Below are positions 44,968 to 55,106 of a stretch of DNA of 64,000 nucleotides, in pieces. The notes below the pieces were generated by a model, which saw only the letters and a list, made by a program, of their open reading frames with translations, was not told the DNA's origin and made no database searches. The translations under genes and the position numbers were made by a program. Position 1 is the first letter of the stretch, and the number at the start of each line of letters is the position of its first letter. Origin of the DNA: Aquabacterium sp. A3 (GTDB lineage: Bacteria; Pseudomonadota; Gammaproteobacteria; Burkholderiales; Burkholderiaceae_C); assembly GCF_038069945.1 (NCBI RefSeq), contig NZ_JBBPEV010000001.1, positions 1,240,001-1,304,000 on the forward strand, written 5' to 3'.

Positions 44968-44988
44968 CGGCCTGGATGGCCTCGTGGC

Positions 44989-45633
44989 TTAGATCTCATC
45001 GATGGCGGTGCTGGCCGCGCCGGCCTGGGGCGCGTCGGCCGCGTCGATGGCAAAACGATCTCGGCAATTGACATAGAAGCTGGCCCCGAAGCGCCCCACG
45101 GGAAAGTAGCTTTGCAGGTGCACACGCCAGCGCGCCGTATCGATCAGGCCATCGCGTGCGCCCAGCCACACGATGCGGCCAATGAACACGTAGCGGCTGT
45201 CGGTTTCCATGGTTTCGTGCAGCACGCACTCAAAAGCCACGGGCGCTTCGTCGATGCGCGGCGGCCCGACCTGGTGCGATGGCACGCTGTGCAAGCCTGC
45301 ATGCACCAATTCGCTCTCATGCATGGGCAAACGGTCACCACAGCGGTGCATGGCGGTGGCCATGGCCTCATCGGCGATGTGCACCACGAACTCACCTGTG
45401 CGCAGGATGTTGGCGGCCGTGTCCTTGAGTTGACCGTCTTGCAGCTTGTTGATGCTCACCATCAGCACAGGGGGGTCTTCACCCACCATGTTGAACATGC
45501 TGAAGGGCGCGGCGTTCACGGTGCCATCGGGGCTGACGGTGGTGATCAGTGCGATGGGACGCGGCACGATCAGGCTGGCCATCAGCTTGTAGCGGGCGTA
45601 GGCATCGAGGGTGGTGAAGTCGATTTCGGTCAT
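44989..45633 (-). CDS. Flavin reductase-like split-barrel protein
   Basis: The 214-residue cytoplasmic FMN-binding split-barrel protein has KLMASLIVPRPIALITTVSPDGTVNAAPFSMFNMVGEDPPVLMVSI, then DTAANILRTGEFVVHIAD, as in flavin reductase family enzymes that give reduced FMN to a monooxygenase. No monooxygenase gene is next to it. It is divergent from a substrate-binding-protein gene with a perfect dyad between them, so the two are probably co-regulated. Confidence 0.85.
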   Translation of the reverse strand: MTEIDFTTLDAYARYKLMASLIVPRPIALITTVSPDGTVNAAPFSMFNMVGEDPPVLMVSINKLQDGQLKDTAANILRTGEFVVHIADEAMATAMHRCGDRLPMHESELVHAGLHSVPSHQVGPPRIDEAPVAFECVLHETMETDSRYVFIGRIVWLGARDGLIDTARWRVHLQSYFPVGRFGASFYVNCRDRFAIDAADAPQAGAASTAIDEI

Positions 45634-45680
45634 GCAGAACCTTGTGGGTGCGGACGAGGCGTTCGCCGCTGGCACCGATT

Positions 45681-45706
45681 TTGCAAAACGGTATACAGTT
45701 TTGCAA
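45681..45706. promoter_or_regulatory. Perfect inverted-repeat operator in a divergent promoter
   Basis: TTGCAAAAC (45681-45689) and GTTTTGCAA (45698-45706) form a perfect 9-bp inverted repeat around GGTATACA, whose core GTATAC is itself palindromic. It sits in the 94-bp gap between the flavin reductase gene and the divergent binding-protein gene. The GTATAC core recalls GntR-type operators, but the regulator is unknown. Confidence 0.7.
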
Positions 45707-45727
45707 CCCCCACCCTGATGGAGCCTT

Positions 45728-46750
45728 ATGTTCAAACAAGCCCTGATCAAAGCGTGCCTGGTGTCTGCCAGCCTGTGGTGTGCCACCGCACACGCCGCCG
45801 ACACCCCCTTGAAGTTCCAGCTGGACTGGCGCTTTGAAGGGCCCGCCGCATTCTTTGTGCACCCGGGCATCAAGGGCTATTACAAAGAGCAGGGCCTGGA
45901 CGTGGACGTGCAGGCCGCCAGCGGTGCCGGCGCCATCCAGCGCGTGGCCTCGGGCACGCACGACCTGGGCTTTGCCGACCTGGCCGCGCTGATGGAGTTC
46001 CACGCCAACAACCCGCAAGCCCCCATCAAGCCCGTGGCCGTCATGGTGATCTACAACACCACGCCGGCTGCCGTGATCACACTGAAGAAATCAGGCATCA
46101 CCAAGCCCACCGACCTGGCCGGCAAGAAGATGGGGGCCCCCATCTTTGATGCGGGGCGCCGCACCTTCCCGATCTTTGCGCAGGCCAATGGCGTGGGCGC
46201 CGTGCAATGGACCACGATGGACCCGCCCCTGCGCGAAACCATGCTGGTGCGCGGCGACGTGGATGCGGTGACCGGCTACACCTTCACCAGCCTGCTCAAC
46301 CTGGAGGCCCGAGGCGTCAAGCGCGAGGACGTGGTGCTGATGCCCTATGCGCAAAACGGTGTGAAGCTGTACGGCAACGTCATCATCGCCAGCCCCAAAC
46401 TGATCGCCGAGAACCCTGAGGCCATCCGCAAGTTTCTGAAGGCCTTCGCCAAGGGCACGCGTGAGGCCATCGCCGACCCGGCCGCTGCGATCGCGTCCTT
46501 GAAAACCAAGGACGGTCTGGTGAACACCGAACTGGAAATCAAGCGCCTGAAGCTGACGATTGAAACCGCCATGGACTCGCCCAGCGCCCGTGCCGAAGGC
46601 TTTGGCCGCCTGAACCCCGACCGCCTGAAGCTGATGGCCGAGCAGGTGGCCGCCGCCTACGCCACCAAGAACCCCGTGCCGGTGGAAGCGGTGTGGAACG
46701 GCGCGTTCTTGCCCAGCGCGGCCGAGCTGGACGTGCTGCCCAAGCGCTGA
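45728..46750 (+). CDS. NMT1/THI5-like ABC transporter substrate-binding protein
   Basis: The 340-residue periplasmic protein has a signal peptide (1 to about 23, ending AHA). The mature part is of the NMT1/THI5/SsuA type: PLKFQLDWRFEGPAAFFVHPGIKGYYKEQGLDVDV, GTHDLGFADLAALMEF, PTDLAGKKMGAPIFDAGR, RGDVDAVTGYTFTSLLNLEARG. Family ligands are thiamine precursors, sulfonates, nitrate or pyrimidine-like compounds; none can be chosen here. No permease or ATPase gene is adjacent. A GGAG ribosome binding site precedes the ATG. Confidence 0.87.
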   Translation: MFKQALIKACLVSASLWCATAHAADTPLKFQLDWRFEGPAAFFVHPGIKGYYKEQGLDVDVQAASGAGAIQRVASGTHDLGFADLAALMEFHANNPQAPIKPVAVMVIYNTTPAAVITLKKSGITKPTDLAGKKMGAPIFDAGRRTFPIFAQANGVGAVQWTTMDPPLRETMLVRGDVDAVTGYTFTSLLNLEARGVKREDVVLMPYAQNGVKLYGNVIIASPKLIAENPEAIRKFLKAFAKGTREAIADPAAAIASLKTKDGLVNTELEIKRLKLTIETAMDSPSARAEGFGRLNPDRLKLMAEQVAAAYATKNPVPVEAVWNGAFLPSAAELDVLPKR

Positions 46751-46774
46751 GCCTGGCTGACAAATACAAAGACA

Positions 46775-46807
46775 AAGCCCCGAGGATCGTCAGATCGCTC
46801 GGGGCTT
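46775..46807 (+). terminator. Hairpin after the binding-protein gene, weak terminator
   Basis: A perfect 10-bp stem AAGCCCCGAG / CTCGGGGCTT lies 25 bases after the stop. It is not followed by a T-run, so it may act with Rho or as an mRNA end-protecting stem. Confidence 0.45.
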
Positions 46808-46813
46808 GGTGTG

Positions 46814-46904
<91 letters not shown>

Positions 46905-46943
46905 TGAAACGGGGCGCCGGGGTCAATTCGGCGTAGCCCGCAA

Positions 46944-48317
<1,374 letters not shown>

Positions 48318-49292
48318 TTACACGGCGCGCTGGCTGGGCAGGGGGCGGTCCAGGCCGGTGCCTCCCAGGCCCTTGGGCAGCGGGAAGCGCACGTGCTCTT
48401 CCACCCCCTGCATGCGGCGCACGGACACGGCGCCCATGTCTTTCAGACGCGTGATCACGCGCTGCACCAGCACATCGGGCGCGGACGCGCCAGCGGTCAG
48501 GCCCACGCGGGGATGCCCTTCAAACCAGGATTCTTGCAGGTCGTCAGGGCAGTCGATCATGTAGGCGGGGGTGCCCAGGCGCTCGGCCAGTTCGCGCAGG
48601 CGGTTGCTGTTGGAGCTGGTGGGGCTGCCCACCACGATCACCACGTCCACCTGCGGGGCCATGATCTTGACGGCGTCCTGCCGGTTTTGGGTGGCGTAGC
48701 AGATGTCTTGCTGCTTGGGCTCGCGCACCTGCGGAAAGCGCCGCTTGATGGCCGCCAGGATGCCGGCGGCGTCGTCCACCGACAGCGTGGTTTGCGTGAC
48801 CACGGCCAGCTTGCCGGGGTTGCGCACCTGCACGCGCTCAACATCGTCCTCGTCTTCCACCAGGTAGATGCCTTCGGTGACCTGGCCCATGGTGCCTTCC
48901 ACCTCAGGGTGCCCCTTGTGCCCGATCATCAAAAACTCGAAGCCCTCGCGGTGCAGCTTGGCCACCTCCACGTGCACCTTGGTGACCAGGGGGCAGGTGG
49001 CGTCGAACACGCTGAAGCCGCGGGCATCGGCCTCGCGGCGCACCTCCTGGCTGACACCGTGGGCGCTGAAGATGAGCGTGGCGCCTGGGGGCACCTCGGC
49101 CAGGTCTTCGATGAAGATAGCGCCCTTGGACTTGAGGTCGTTGACCACGTAGGTGTTGTGCACGATCTCGTGGCGCACGTAGATGGGCGCGCCAAACTGG
49201 GCCAGCGCCCGCTCGACGATCTCGATGGCGCGGTCCACGCCGGCGCAAAAGCCCCGGGGCTCGGCCAGCAACACGTCTTCAACCTGGTTCAT
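48318..49292 (-). CDS. ispH: 4-hydroxy-3-methylbut-2-enyl diphosphate reductase
   Basis: This is the last enzyme of the MEP isoprenoid pathway, a 4Fe-4S (3Fe-4S) protein giving IPP and DMAPP. The 324-residue protein has the three conserved cysteines in [21 protein letters not shown] and [10 protein letters not shown], plus [14 protein letters not shown] for substrate binding. The ATG at 49292 gives the family start [19 protein letters not shown]; a GTG five codons upstream overlaps the fkpB stop. The fkpB-ispH pairing is a classic proteobacterial arrangement. Confidence 0.97.
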   Translation of the reverse strand: MNQVEDVLLAEPRGFCAGVDRAIEIVERALAQFGAPIYVRHEIVHNTYVVNDLKSKGAIFIEDLAEVPPGATLIFSAHGVSQEVRREADARGFSVFDATCPLVTKVHVEVAKLHREGFEFLMIGHKGHPEVEGTMGQVTEGIYLVEDEDDVERVQVRNPGKLAVVTQTTLSVDDAAGILAAIKRRFPQVREPKQQDICYATQNRQDAVKIMAPQVDVVIVVGSPTSSNSNRLRELAERLGTPAYMIDCPDDLQESWFEGHPRVGLTAGASAPDVLVQRVITRLKDMGAVSVRRMQGVEEHVRFPLPKGLGGTGLDRPLPSQRAV

Positions 49293-49303
49293 GCCCTGCC
49301 CTT

Positions 49304-49765
49304 TCACAGCACGCCGATCAGTTGCACCTCGAAGGTGACGGGCTGACCCGCCAGCGGGTGGTTGAAATCAAACAACGCCCATTCGCCCGCCGGGTCCAGC
49401 TCGCGCACCACCCCCGCGAACGAGCCCTGCCCATCCGGGGTGGGGAACTGCACCACATCGCCCACGTTCCAGGTTTCGTCCGGGTCACCCAGCTCGCGCA
49501 GCAGCTTGAGGGCCACGCGCTGCAGCATCTCGGGGTTGCGGGGGCCAAAGGCCTCGCCGGCGTCGAGCTGCAAGGTGGTGCGGGTGCCCTCGGGCAGGCC
49601 GATCAGGCGGGCCTCGATGGCGGGTGACAACTCACCCGAGCCCAGCGAGAGCGTGGCGGGCTTGTCATCGAAGGTGTTGACCACGTCGCCACCGTCCGGG
49701 CCGGCCAGGCGGTAGTGCAGGGTGAGGAACGAGCCAGGGGCGACGGTGGGCACGGGGGAGGTCAT
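49304..49765 (-). CDS. fkpB: FKBP-type peptidyl-prolyl isomerase (SlpA/FkpB)
   Basis: The 153-residue SlyD-like isomerase has no signal peptide and is cytoplasmic. It starts with [44 protein letters not shown] and has the inserted-flap region [15 protein letters not shown], ending in [21 protein letters not shown]. It has no His-rich SlyD tail, which supports FkpB/SlpA. It lies 11 bp before ispH, with which it is commonly co-transcribed. Translation could also begin 18 codons earlier, but those codons do not match the family. Confidence 0.93.
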   Translation of the reverse strand: MTSPVPTVAPGSFLTLHYRLAGPDGGDVVNTFDDKPATLSLGSGELSPAIEARLIGLPEGTRTTLQLDAGEAFGPRNPEMLQRVALKLLRELGDPDETWNVGDVVQFPTPDGQGSFAGVVRELDPAGEWALFDFNHPLAGQPVTFEVQLIGVL

Positions 49766-49854
49766 GGTGGTGGGCCCACCCTTCGTGAGGATGGGCAGGG
49801 AAAAGCAGCGAAGCCACAATTTTAGGTTTACTACACACCCAGGGACGACACACC

Positions 49855-50523
49855 ATGAAAGACCTGCCTGCCGAGATGCGGCCGCGGGAGAAACTGCTGG
49901 CCATGGGCCCAGGCGTGCTCAGCGATGCCGAGCTGCTGGCCTTGCTGCTGCGCACGGGCCTCAAGGGCCTGGGGGTGCTGCAGATGGCCGAGGCCGTGCT
50001 GCGAGAGCTGGGCGGGTTTCAGGGCCTGCTGCACGCCCCGCCAGAGCGGCTGCGCCGCATCCGCGGACTGGGGCCCGCCAAACGGGCCGAGCTGGTGGCC
50101 GTGATGGAGATGGCCCGGCGCGGACTGCAAGGCAGCCTGAGTGCCCAGCCGGTGTTCAGCTCGCCCCAGTTGGTGAAAGATTACCTGTGTCTGCGCCTGG
50201 GCGCCCTGCCCCACGAGGTGTTTGCCGTGCTCTTTCTGGACGCCCAACACCGGCAGATCGCCTGCGAAGAGCTCTTCAGGGGCACGCTGACGCAAACCTC
50301 GGTTTACCCCCGTGAGGTGGTGAAACGCGCGCTTGAGTTGAACGCCGGCAGCGTGATCCTGGCCCACAACCACCCCTCGGGCGTGCTGGAGCCCTCACGC
50401 GCCGACGAGTTGCTGACGCAAACCCTGAAAACCAGCCTGAACCTGGTGGACGTGAAGGTGCTGGACCACGTGGTGGTGGGGCGCACCGGCGCCATCTCGT
50501 TTGCCGAGCGCGGACTGCTGTGA
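49855..50523 (+). CDS. radC: RadC-family JAB-domain protein
   Basis: The 222-residue protein has an N-terminal helix-hairpin-helix part ([43 protein letters not shown]) and a C-terminal JAB/MPN metalloprotease-like domain with the motif HNHPSG-x7-SRAD (about 172-187). The family was named for DNA repair, but that role is disputed in the literature. The small gene overlaps or abuts the Smr gene downstream. Confidence 0.95.
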   Translation: MKDLPAEMRPREKLLAMGPGVLSDAELLALLLRTGLKGLGVLQMAEAVLRELGGFQGLLHAPPERLRRIRGLGPAKRAELVAVMEMARRGLQGSLSAQPVFSSPQLVKDYLCLRLGALPHEVFAVLFLDAQHRQIACEELFRGTLTQTSVYPREVVKRALELNAGSVILAHNHPSGVLEPSRADELLTQTLKTSLNLVDVKVLDHVVVGRTGAISFAERGLL

Positions 50524-50588
50524 CGCCGGCCACGCGGCCCGTTCAGCCTGTGACGAAATGTGACCGAACTTCGGTTAGGCTAGGGTCC

Positions 50589-51281
50589 GTGAGCCGAGAT
50601 GTCAAACCGCCGCCCAACGTTGCCTTGCGCGACTTTGCCGATCTCAAGCGTGCCTTGAAACAGGCGGCGCGGGAGGCTGCCGCTCGCCTGGAACAAGAGC
50701 GCGCGGAGCAGGCTCGCCGTCAGAGCCAGGTGCATGACGCCGCGCTGTTCAGGCAGGCGGTGGGCTCGGTTCATCCGCTGCCCGATGCGGGCCGAAGGGC
50801 CCCGGAGCCCGCCCGCAAGGCCCAGCCTGTGCCTGCACACCGCCAAGCCGACGAGCAGGCGGTGCTGCAAGAATCCTTGTCAGACGAATTCGACGTGGAA
50901 AGCCTGCTGGAGACCGACGACACCCTGTCGTGGCGCCGGCCCGAGTTGGGCGTGGACGTGGTGCGCAAGCTGCGCAGAGGGGTGTGGGCGCTTCAGGGCG
51001 CGCTGGACCTGCACGGGCTGCGCGTGGACGAGGCACGCACCCGCGTGTCGGCCTTCTTGCGCGAAGCCCATGTAAAGGGCTGGCGCTGCGTGCGCATCGT
51101 GCACGGCAAGGGGCTGGGCTCACCCGGCAAACAGCCGGTGCTGAAAGACAAGGTGCGCCGGTGGCTGGTGCAAAGCGACCGGGTGCTGGCCTTCGTGCAG
51201 GCCCGGGCCGACGAAGGTGGCCACGGCGCGGTCGTGGTCTTGCTCAAGCCCGGGCGGTCGGGACCGCAGGGCGCATCCTGA
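50589..51281 (+). CDS. Smr/MutS2-domain protein
   Basis: The 230-residue protein has a charged N-terminal half (FADLKRALKQAAREAAARLEQERAEQARRQ, probably coiled coil) and a C-terminal Smr domain (about 145-230) with DLHGLRVDEARTRV and the VHGKGLGS motif. Stand-alone Smr proteins are putative nucleases acting on nucleic acid. Two starts are possible: a GTG at 50520 overlapping radC and this GTG at 50589. I prefer the latter because the intervening 22 residues look uncoded and that stretch contains a 13-nt palindrome ACCGAA-C-TTCGGT (50563-50575). Confidence 0.8.
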   Translation: MSRDVKPPPNVALRDFADLKRALKQAAREAAARLEQERAEQARRQSQVHDAALFRQAVGSVHPLPDAGRRAPEPARKAQPVPAHRQADEQAVLQESLSDEFDVESLLETDDTLSWRRPELGVDVVRKLRRGVWALQGALDLHGLRVDEARTRVSAFLREAHVKGWRCVRIVHGKGLGSPGKQPVLKDKVRRWLVQSDRVLAFVQARADEGGHGAVVVLLKPGRSGPQGAS

Positions 51282-51291
51282 GCGGCAGGGC

Positions 51292-51678
51292 TCAGACACC
51301 CTTGTTGCGCATCCAGTCGGCCGTTTGAAAGAAGGCCTGGGCCAGACGCGCTTGCAGGTCGGCGTCGATGTCCTGCTCGCGCATGGCCTGGGCCATGCAG
51401 GCCAGCCACTCGTCACGCTCGCGGATGCCGATGGCAAAAGGCAGGTGCCGCGCCCTCAGGCGCGGATGCCCAAAGCGCTCGATGTAGTGGTTGGGGCCAC
51501 CCAGCCAGCCGCACAAGAACCAGAACAGGCGGTCGCGGGCGTCGTCCAGGGTGGTGCCATGCACGCCACGCAAGACCGCGTAGGCGGGCTCCAGGTCCAT
51601 CAGGTCGTAAAAACGGTCTACCAGGGCACGCACGCCGGGCTCGCCGCCCAGCAGGTCAAACGCAGAAGCTTCGCTCAT
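51292..51678 (-). CDS. Group II truncated haemoglobin
   Basis: The 128-residue 2-over-2 globin starts SAFDLLGGEPGVRALVDRFYDLMDLEP. It has the group II pattern WLGGPNHYIERFGHPRLRARHLPFAIG (with proximal His) and DEWLACMAQAM, carrying the conserved Trp. It probably binds O2 or NO, or serves redox or oxygen sensing. It is followed on the minus strand by nothing and preceded by the flhG-like gene with a 4-bp gap. Confidence 0.93.
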   Translation of the reverse strand: MSEASAFDLLGGEPGVRALVDRFYDLMDLEPAYAVLRGVHGTTLDDARDRLFWFLCGWLGGPNHYIERFGHPRLRARHLPFAIGIRERDEWLACMAQAMREQDIDADLQARLAQAFFQTADWMRNKGV

Positions 51679-51682
51679 GCCC

Positions 51683-52504
51683 TCAGTTTGACACGGCCGC
51701 GCGGCTCAACAGCCGCGTGGCCACCTGCACCACCCCTTGGGCCGCCGGGCTGCCCGGGTGCAGTTCCAGCAGCAGCTGGCGCTTTTGCACGGCTTCGCGC
51801 ACGCTGTTGTCTTGAGGGATGTCGCCCAGAAAATTGAGCTTGGGGGCACCGCCGCTGGGCAGTTGCACGAAGCGCTCAACCACCTGCTGCAGTTGATTGC
51901 AGATGCCGCGCCCGTCTCCGGGCCGGCTGACCTGATTGACCACCAGGTTGAGCTGCTCTCGGGCTTGCTGGGCCGCCAGCACCTTGATGGTGGCGTAGGC
52001 ATCGGTCATGGAGGTGGGCTCTGGCGTGGCCACCACCACCACCTCGTGTGCCATCGACACGGCGTACAGCACCACGTCGGAAATGCCGGCACCGGTGTCG
52101 ATGATGATGACGTCAAACTTGGGTTTGACCGCCTCGAAAATGGTGTGCAACTGCTCACGCACCTCGGGCGTCAGCCGAGAGTACTCGACCAGGCCCGAGC
52201 CGGCCAGCAGCACGGAAAAGCCACCGGGCGCCGCCAGGATGGCTTCCTCCAGTTCGGCCTTGCCCGTGAAGACGTCGTGCAGCGTGATCTTGGGGTACAG
52301 ATTGAGCACGACATCGAGGTTGGCCAGCCCCAGGTCGGCATCCAGCACCAGCACGCGCATGCCCTGGCGCGTCAGCGCCGCCGCCAGGTTGGCACTGAAA
52401 AAGGTCTTGCCCACCCCACCCTTGCCACTGGTGACAGCCACCGTGCGGGCGAGGCGAACAGCCGGGGACGAAGAAACGTCAGGAGTGGACATGGTCACCA
52501 TCAT
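51683..52504 (-). CDS. flhG: MinD/ParA-family ATPase, FlhG-like
   Basis: The 273-residue deviant Walker A ATPase has TSGKGGVGKTFFSANLAAAL (about 26-45), the LVLDADLGLANLDVVLNL switch region and VIIIDTGAGISDVVLY. FlhG (FleN) proteins of this kind control flagellar number with FlhF. No flhF gene is adjacent, so FlhG is a family-level call; the motility context (chemotaxis genes 1 kb away) supports it. The start overlaps the diguanylate cyclase stop; an internal ATG four codons later is also possible. Confidence 0.75.
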   Translation of the reverse strand: MMVTMSTPDVSSSPAVRLARTVAVTSGKGGVGKTFFSANLAAALTRQGMRVLVLDADLGLANLDVVLNLYPKITLHDVFTGKAELEEAILAAPGGFSVLLAGSGLVEYSRLTPEVREQLHTIFEAVKPKFDVIIIDTGAGISDVVLYAVSMAHEVVVVATPEPTSMTDAYATIKVLAAQQAREQLNLVVNQVSRPGDGRGICNQLQQVVERFVQLPSGGAPKLNFLGDIPQDNSVREAVQKRQLLLELHPGSPAAQGVVQVATRLLSRAAVSN

Positions 52505-53286
52505 GGGCTGGTTTTCGGCAGGTCGGCGTCATTTCCTGAGTCCGGACCATCGTCACTGTGTGTGAAGCTGCCAAACAGCAGCCCTTTTTCTTCGGCGCTG
52601 ACCACCGTCAGGGGCGGCATGTCCAGGCAGGTGCGGTTGCGGCCTTCGGCCTTGGCGCGGTAAAGCTGCTGGTCGGCACGCTCTGACCACAAGGTGGCCA
52701 GGGAGCGCACCCACTGCGGCGCAAACGCGCCGCCAATGCTGACGGTGACGCGCAAATGCTGGCCTCCCACGATGGCCACGTCGCGCTGTTCCACCTTTTG
52801 CCGGATGCGCTCGGCCACCGTCTGCCCGAAGGCGGGTGGGCAGTTGGGCAAGATGATGGCGAACTCTTCGCCACCCAGGCGGGCCACCAGGTCCATGGGC
52901 CGCACGCAGTCCTGCAGGCAGTGCGCCACCGACTGGATGACGACATCACCCGCCGCATGGCCGTAGGTGTCGTTGACCTTCTTGAAGTGGTCGATGTCGG
53001 CCACCAGCAGCAAGGCGGGCTCGCCGATGCGGGCCACGCGATCGACCTCGCGGGCGATGGCGGCTTCGAACTGGCGCCGGTTGGCCAGGCCCGTCAGGGC
53101 GTCACGGCTGGACAGGTCGCACAGGCCATCCAGGATGGCCTGCAGCCACGGCGCGCTGCCCGCGGCCAAGTCAGCGGGGGCCTGCCAGCCGGCCTGCTGC
53201 AGCAGAGACAAGGCCTGTTCAAGTCGAAGCGCCCCGTCTGACAAGCTGAAGGGCATGGGCTCGGACGTGGCAAGCGGGGCAGGCAC
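52501..53286 (-). CDS. Diguanylate cyclase (GGDEF domain)
   Basis: The 261-residue protein has an N-terminal region of no known domain (about 1-75) and a GGDEF domain (about 76-235): SRDALTGLANRRQFE, DIDHFKKVNDTYGHAAGDVV, then RPMD (an RxxD inhibitory site five residues before) GGEEF. It should make c-di-GMP with product inhibition. There is no membrane segment. The start is a GTG without a clear ribosome binding site; an AGGAG lies at 53305-53309 on the minus strand, further upstream. It is coupled to the FlhG-like gene by ATGA. Confidence 0.9.
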   Translation of the reverse strand: MPAPLATSEPMPFSLSDGALRLEQALSLLQQAGWQAPADLAAGSAPWLQAILDGLCDLSSRDALTGLANRRQFEAAIAREVDRVARIGEPALLLVADIDHFKKVNDTYGHAAGDVVIQSVAHCLQDCVRPMDLVARLGGEEFAIILPNCPPAFGQTVAERIRQKVEQRDVAIVGGQHLRVTVSIGGAFAPQWVRSLATLWSERADQQLYRAKAEGRNRTCLDMPPLTVVSAEEKGLLFGSFTHSDDGPDSGNDADLPKTSP

Positions 53287-53425
53287 GACGGTGGTGATGG
53301 CGGGCTCCTGAGCATGAACACCAAAGTTCGTTTCAGTCTAGCAGCGCCCAGGGGACTGTTGTCGCCGGAATGGCACGGATTGCCACGTCATCTCCGAGGC
53401 TGACGCCCGGCCCGGGTGGGCATGC

Positions 53426-53452
53426 TCAAGTCTGGTGCGGCCCGTCCGATAA
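53426..53452 (+). promoter_or_regulatory. Sigma-28 (FliA)-type promoter for cheRDB
   Basis: TCAAGTCT (53426-53433) and TCCGATAA (53445-53452) are separated by exactly 11 bases. They match the flagellar sigma-28 consensus TAAAGTTT-N11-GCCGATAA at 6 of 8 and 7 of 8 positions. Transcription would start about 55 bases before the cheR ATG. Confidence 0.75.
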
Positions 53453-53515
53453 CCCAACAGGGTCTCATTGTCCGCGCTCGCATCCTCACCGTTCACCGCC
53501 AAGGCACCACTGCCC

Positions 53516-54364
53516 ATGTCCATCGCCAGCCCCGACGCCGTTCTACCGATTGATCGCGAATTTGACTTTCAACCGCGCGATTTTGCCCGGGTGCGTTCGT
53601 TGATTTATGCGCGGGCGGGCATCAGCCTGCATGACGGCAAGCAGGCCATGGTGTACAGCCGCCTGTCGCGCCGACTGCGCGAAACCGGGCACCCCTCTTT
53701 TGATGCCTATCTGAGGTGGCTGGAGGGCGCCAGCGGCCCGCAAGCCGATCTGGAGTGGCAGGAGTTCGTGAACTGCCTCACGACCAACCTGACCTCGTTC
53801 TTCCGCGAAGAGCATCACTTTCACACCCTGGCCGAGTGGCTGAAGGCCCGCGGCAGCCAGCCCACCCGCATTTGGTGCTGTGCGGCGTCCACCGGCGAAG
53901 AACCGTATTCACTGGCCATCACCGTGGCCGAAAACATGGGGCTGCACGCGCCGGTCAAGATCCTGTGCAGCGACATCGACACCCAGGTGCTGGCCAAGGC
54001 CTCGCGCGGGGTGTACGAGGCCAGCGCGCGCGGCCTGTCGCCCCAACGCCTGCACCGCTTCTTCCTGAAGGGCAAGGGGGCGAACGCCGGCAGCATCCGG
54101 GTCAAGCCCGAGCTGGCGCGCCTGGTGGAGTTTCGGCCCTTCAACCTCATGCAGACCAGCTGGCAGCTGGGCGAGGCCTTCGACATCGTGTTCTGCCGCA
54201 ACGTGATGATCTATTTCGATGCACCCACCCAGCGCAAGGTGCTGGAGCGCATCCACGGCGTGATGAAACCCAAGGGCATGCTGTTCGTGGGGCACTCTGA
54301 AAACTTCACCGAATCGCGTGACCTGTTCACGCTGCGCGGCAAGACGGTTTATGACAAGGTCTGA
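53516..54364 (+). CDS. cheR: Chemotaxis protein methyltransferase CheR
   Basis: CheR methylates glutamates on chemoreceptors using S-adenosylmethionine. The 282-residue protein has the N-terminal helical domain (about 15-85, FARVRSLIYARAGISLHDGKQAMVYSRLSRRLR) and the SAM-binding domain: WCCAASTGEEPYSLAI, CSDIDTQVLAKASRGVY, DIVFCRNVMIYFD and LFVGHSENF. The ATG at 53516 is chosen; an in-frame TTG 16 codons earlier is possible. It is the first gene of cheR-cheD-cheB. Confidence 0.97.
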   Translation: MSIASPDAVLPIDREFDFQPRDFARVRSLIYARAGISLHDGKQAMVYSRLSRRLRETGHPSFDAYLRWLEGASGPQADLEWQEFVNCLTTNLTSFFREEHHFHTLAEWLKARGSQPTRIWCCAASTGEEPYSLAITVAENMGLHAPVKILCSDIDTQVLAKASRGVYEASARGLSPQRLHRFFLKGKGANAGSIRVKPELARLVEFRPFNLMQTSWQLGEAFDIVFCRNVMIYFDAPTQRKVLERIHGVMKPKGMLFVGHSENFTESRDLFTLRGKTVYDKV

Positions 54365-54389
54365 AGACCGACGGCCACCAGGAGACACG

Positions 54390-55088
54390 ATGATCAGCCC
54401 CATTTCCACCCCTGCGGCCCGTCCCGCTCCCCCGTCGGCCCTGGCCGGTGGGCTGGGGGCGACGCGCACCGATCGGCTGACCCGGCTCAAGACCCGCGTG
54501 GCCAAGCCCGGCGAAGCCTCGTTCTTTTTCTACGACGCGCACTTTCGCAGTGAAGCTGTCAAGGTGTTGCCGGGCGAGTACTTCGTGCTGGACGAAGACA
54601 TCCTGATCATGACCACGCTGGGCTCGTGCATCGCCGTGTGCTTGTGGGATCGGCAAGCCAAGGTGGGGGGCATGAACCACTTCATGCTGCCAGACAACGG
54701 CGGCGGGGCCAGCGATTCGGGACGTTACGGCTCGTACGCCATGGAACTGCTGATCAACGAGATGATGAAGATGGGCGCCGCGCGCATGACCATGGAAGCC
54801 AAGGTGTTTGGCGGCGGCGCGGTGATCAGCGGCATGAACACGATCAACGTGGGTGAGCGCAACACCAATTTTGTGATGGACTACCTCAAGACCGAGCGCA
54901 TTCCGGTGGTGTCCAAGGATGTGCTGGACATCTACCCGCGCAAGGTGTGCTTCCTGCCGCACAGTGGCAAGGCCATGGTCAAGCGCCTGGCCCCCAGCAA
55001 CCCCGAGGCCATCGTTCAGCAAGATCGCATGGCCGCTCAGAAGGTGGTACCCGCCAGCACCGGCGGTGGCACCGTGGACCTGTTCTGA
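54390..55088 (+). CDS. cheD: Chemoreceptor glutamine deamidase CheD
   Basis: CheD deamidates specific glutamines of chemoreceptors and often works with CheC. The 232-residue protein has Cys80 in TTLGSCIAVCLWD and His97 in GGMNHFMLP, with the downstream AKVFGGGAVISGMNTINVGERN. AGGAGA lies just before the ATG. The low-complexity N terminus (residues 4-20, Pro/Ala-rich) is not part of the conserved domain. It lies 25 bp after cheR and 18 bp before cheB. Confidence 0.96.
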   Translation: MISPISTPAARPAPPSALAGGLGATRTDRLTRLKTRVAKPGEASFFFYDAHFRSEAVKVLPGEYFVLDEDILIMTTLGSCIAVCLWDRQAKVGGMNHFMLPDNGGGASDSGRYGSYAMELLINEMMKMGAARMTMEAKVFGGGAVISGMNTINVGERNTNFVMDYLKTERIPVVSKDVLDIYPRKVCFLPHSGKAMVKRLAPSNPEAIVQQDRMAAQKVVPASTGGGTVDLF

Positions 55089-55106
55089 CCCGACGGAGAA
55101 ATCCCA

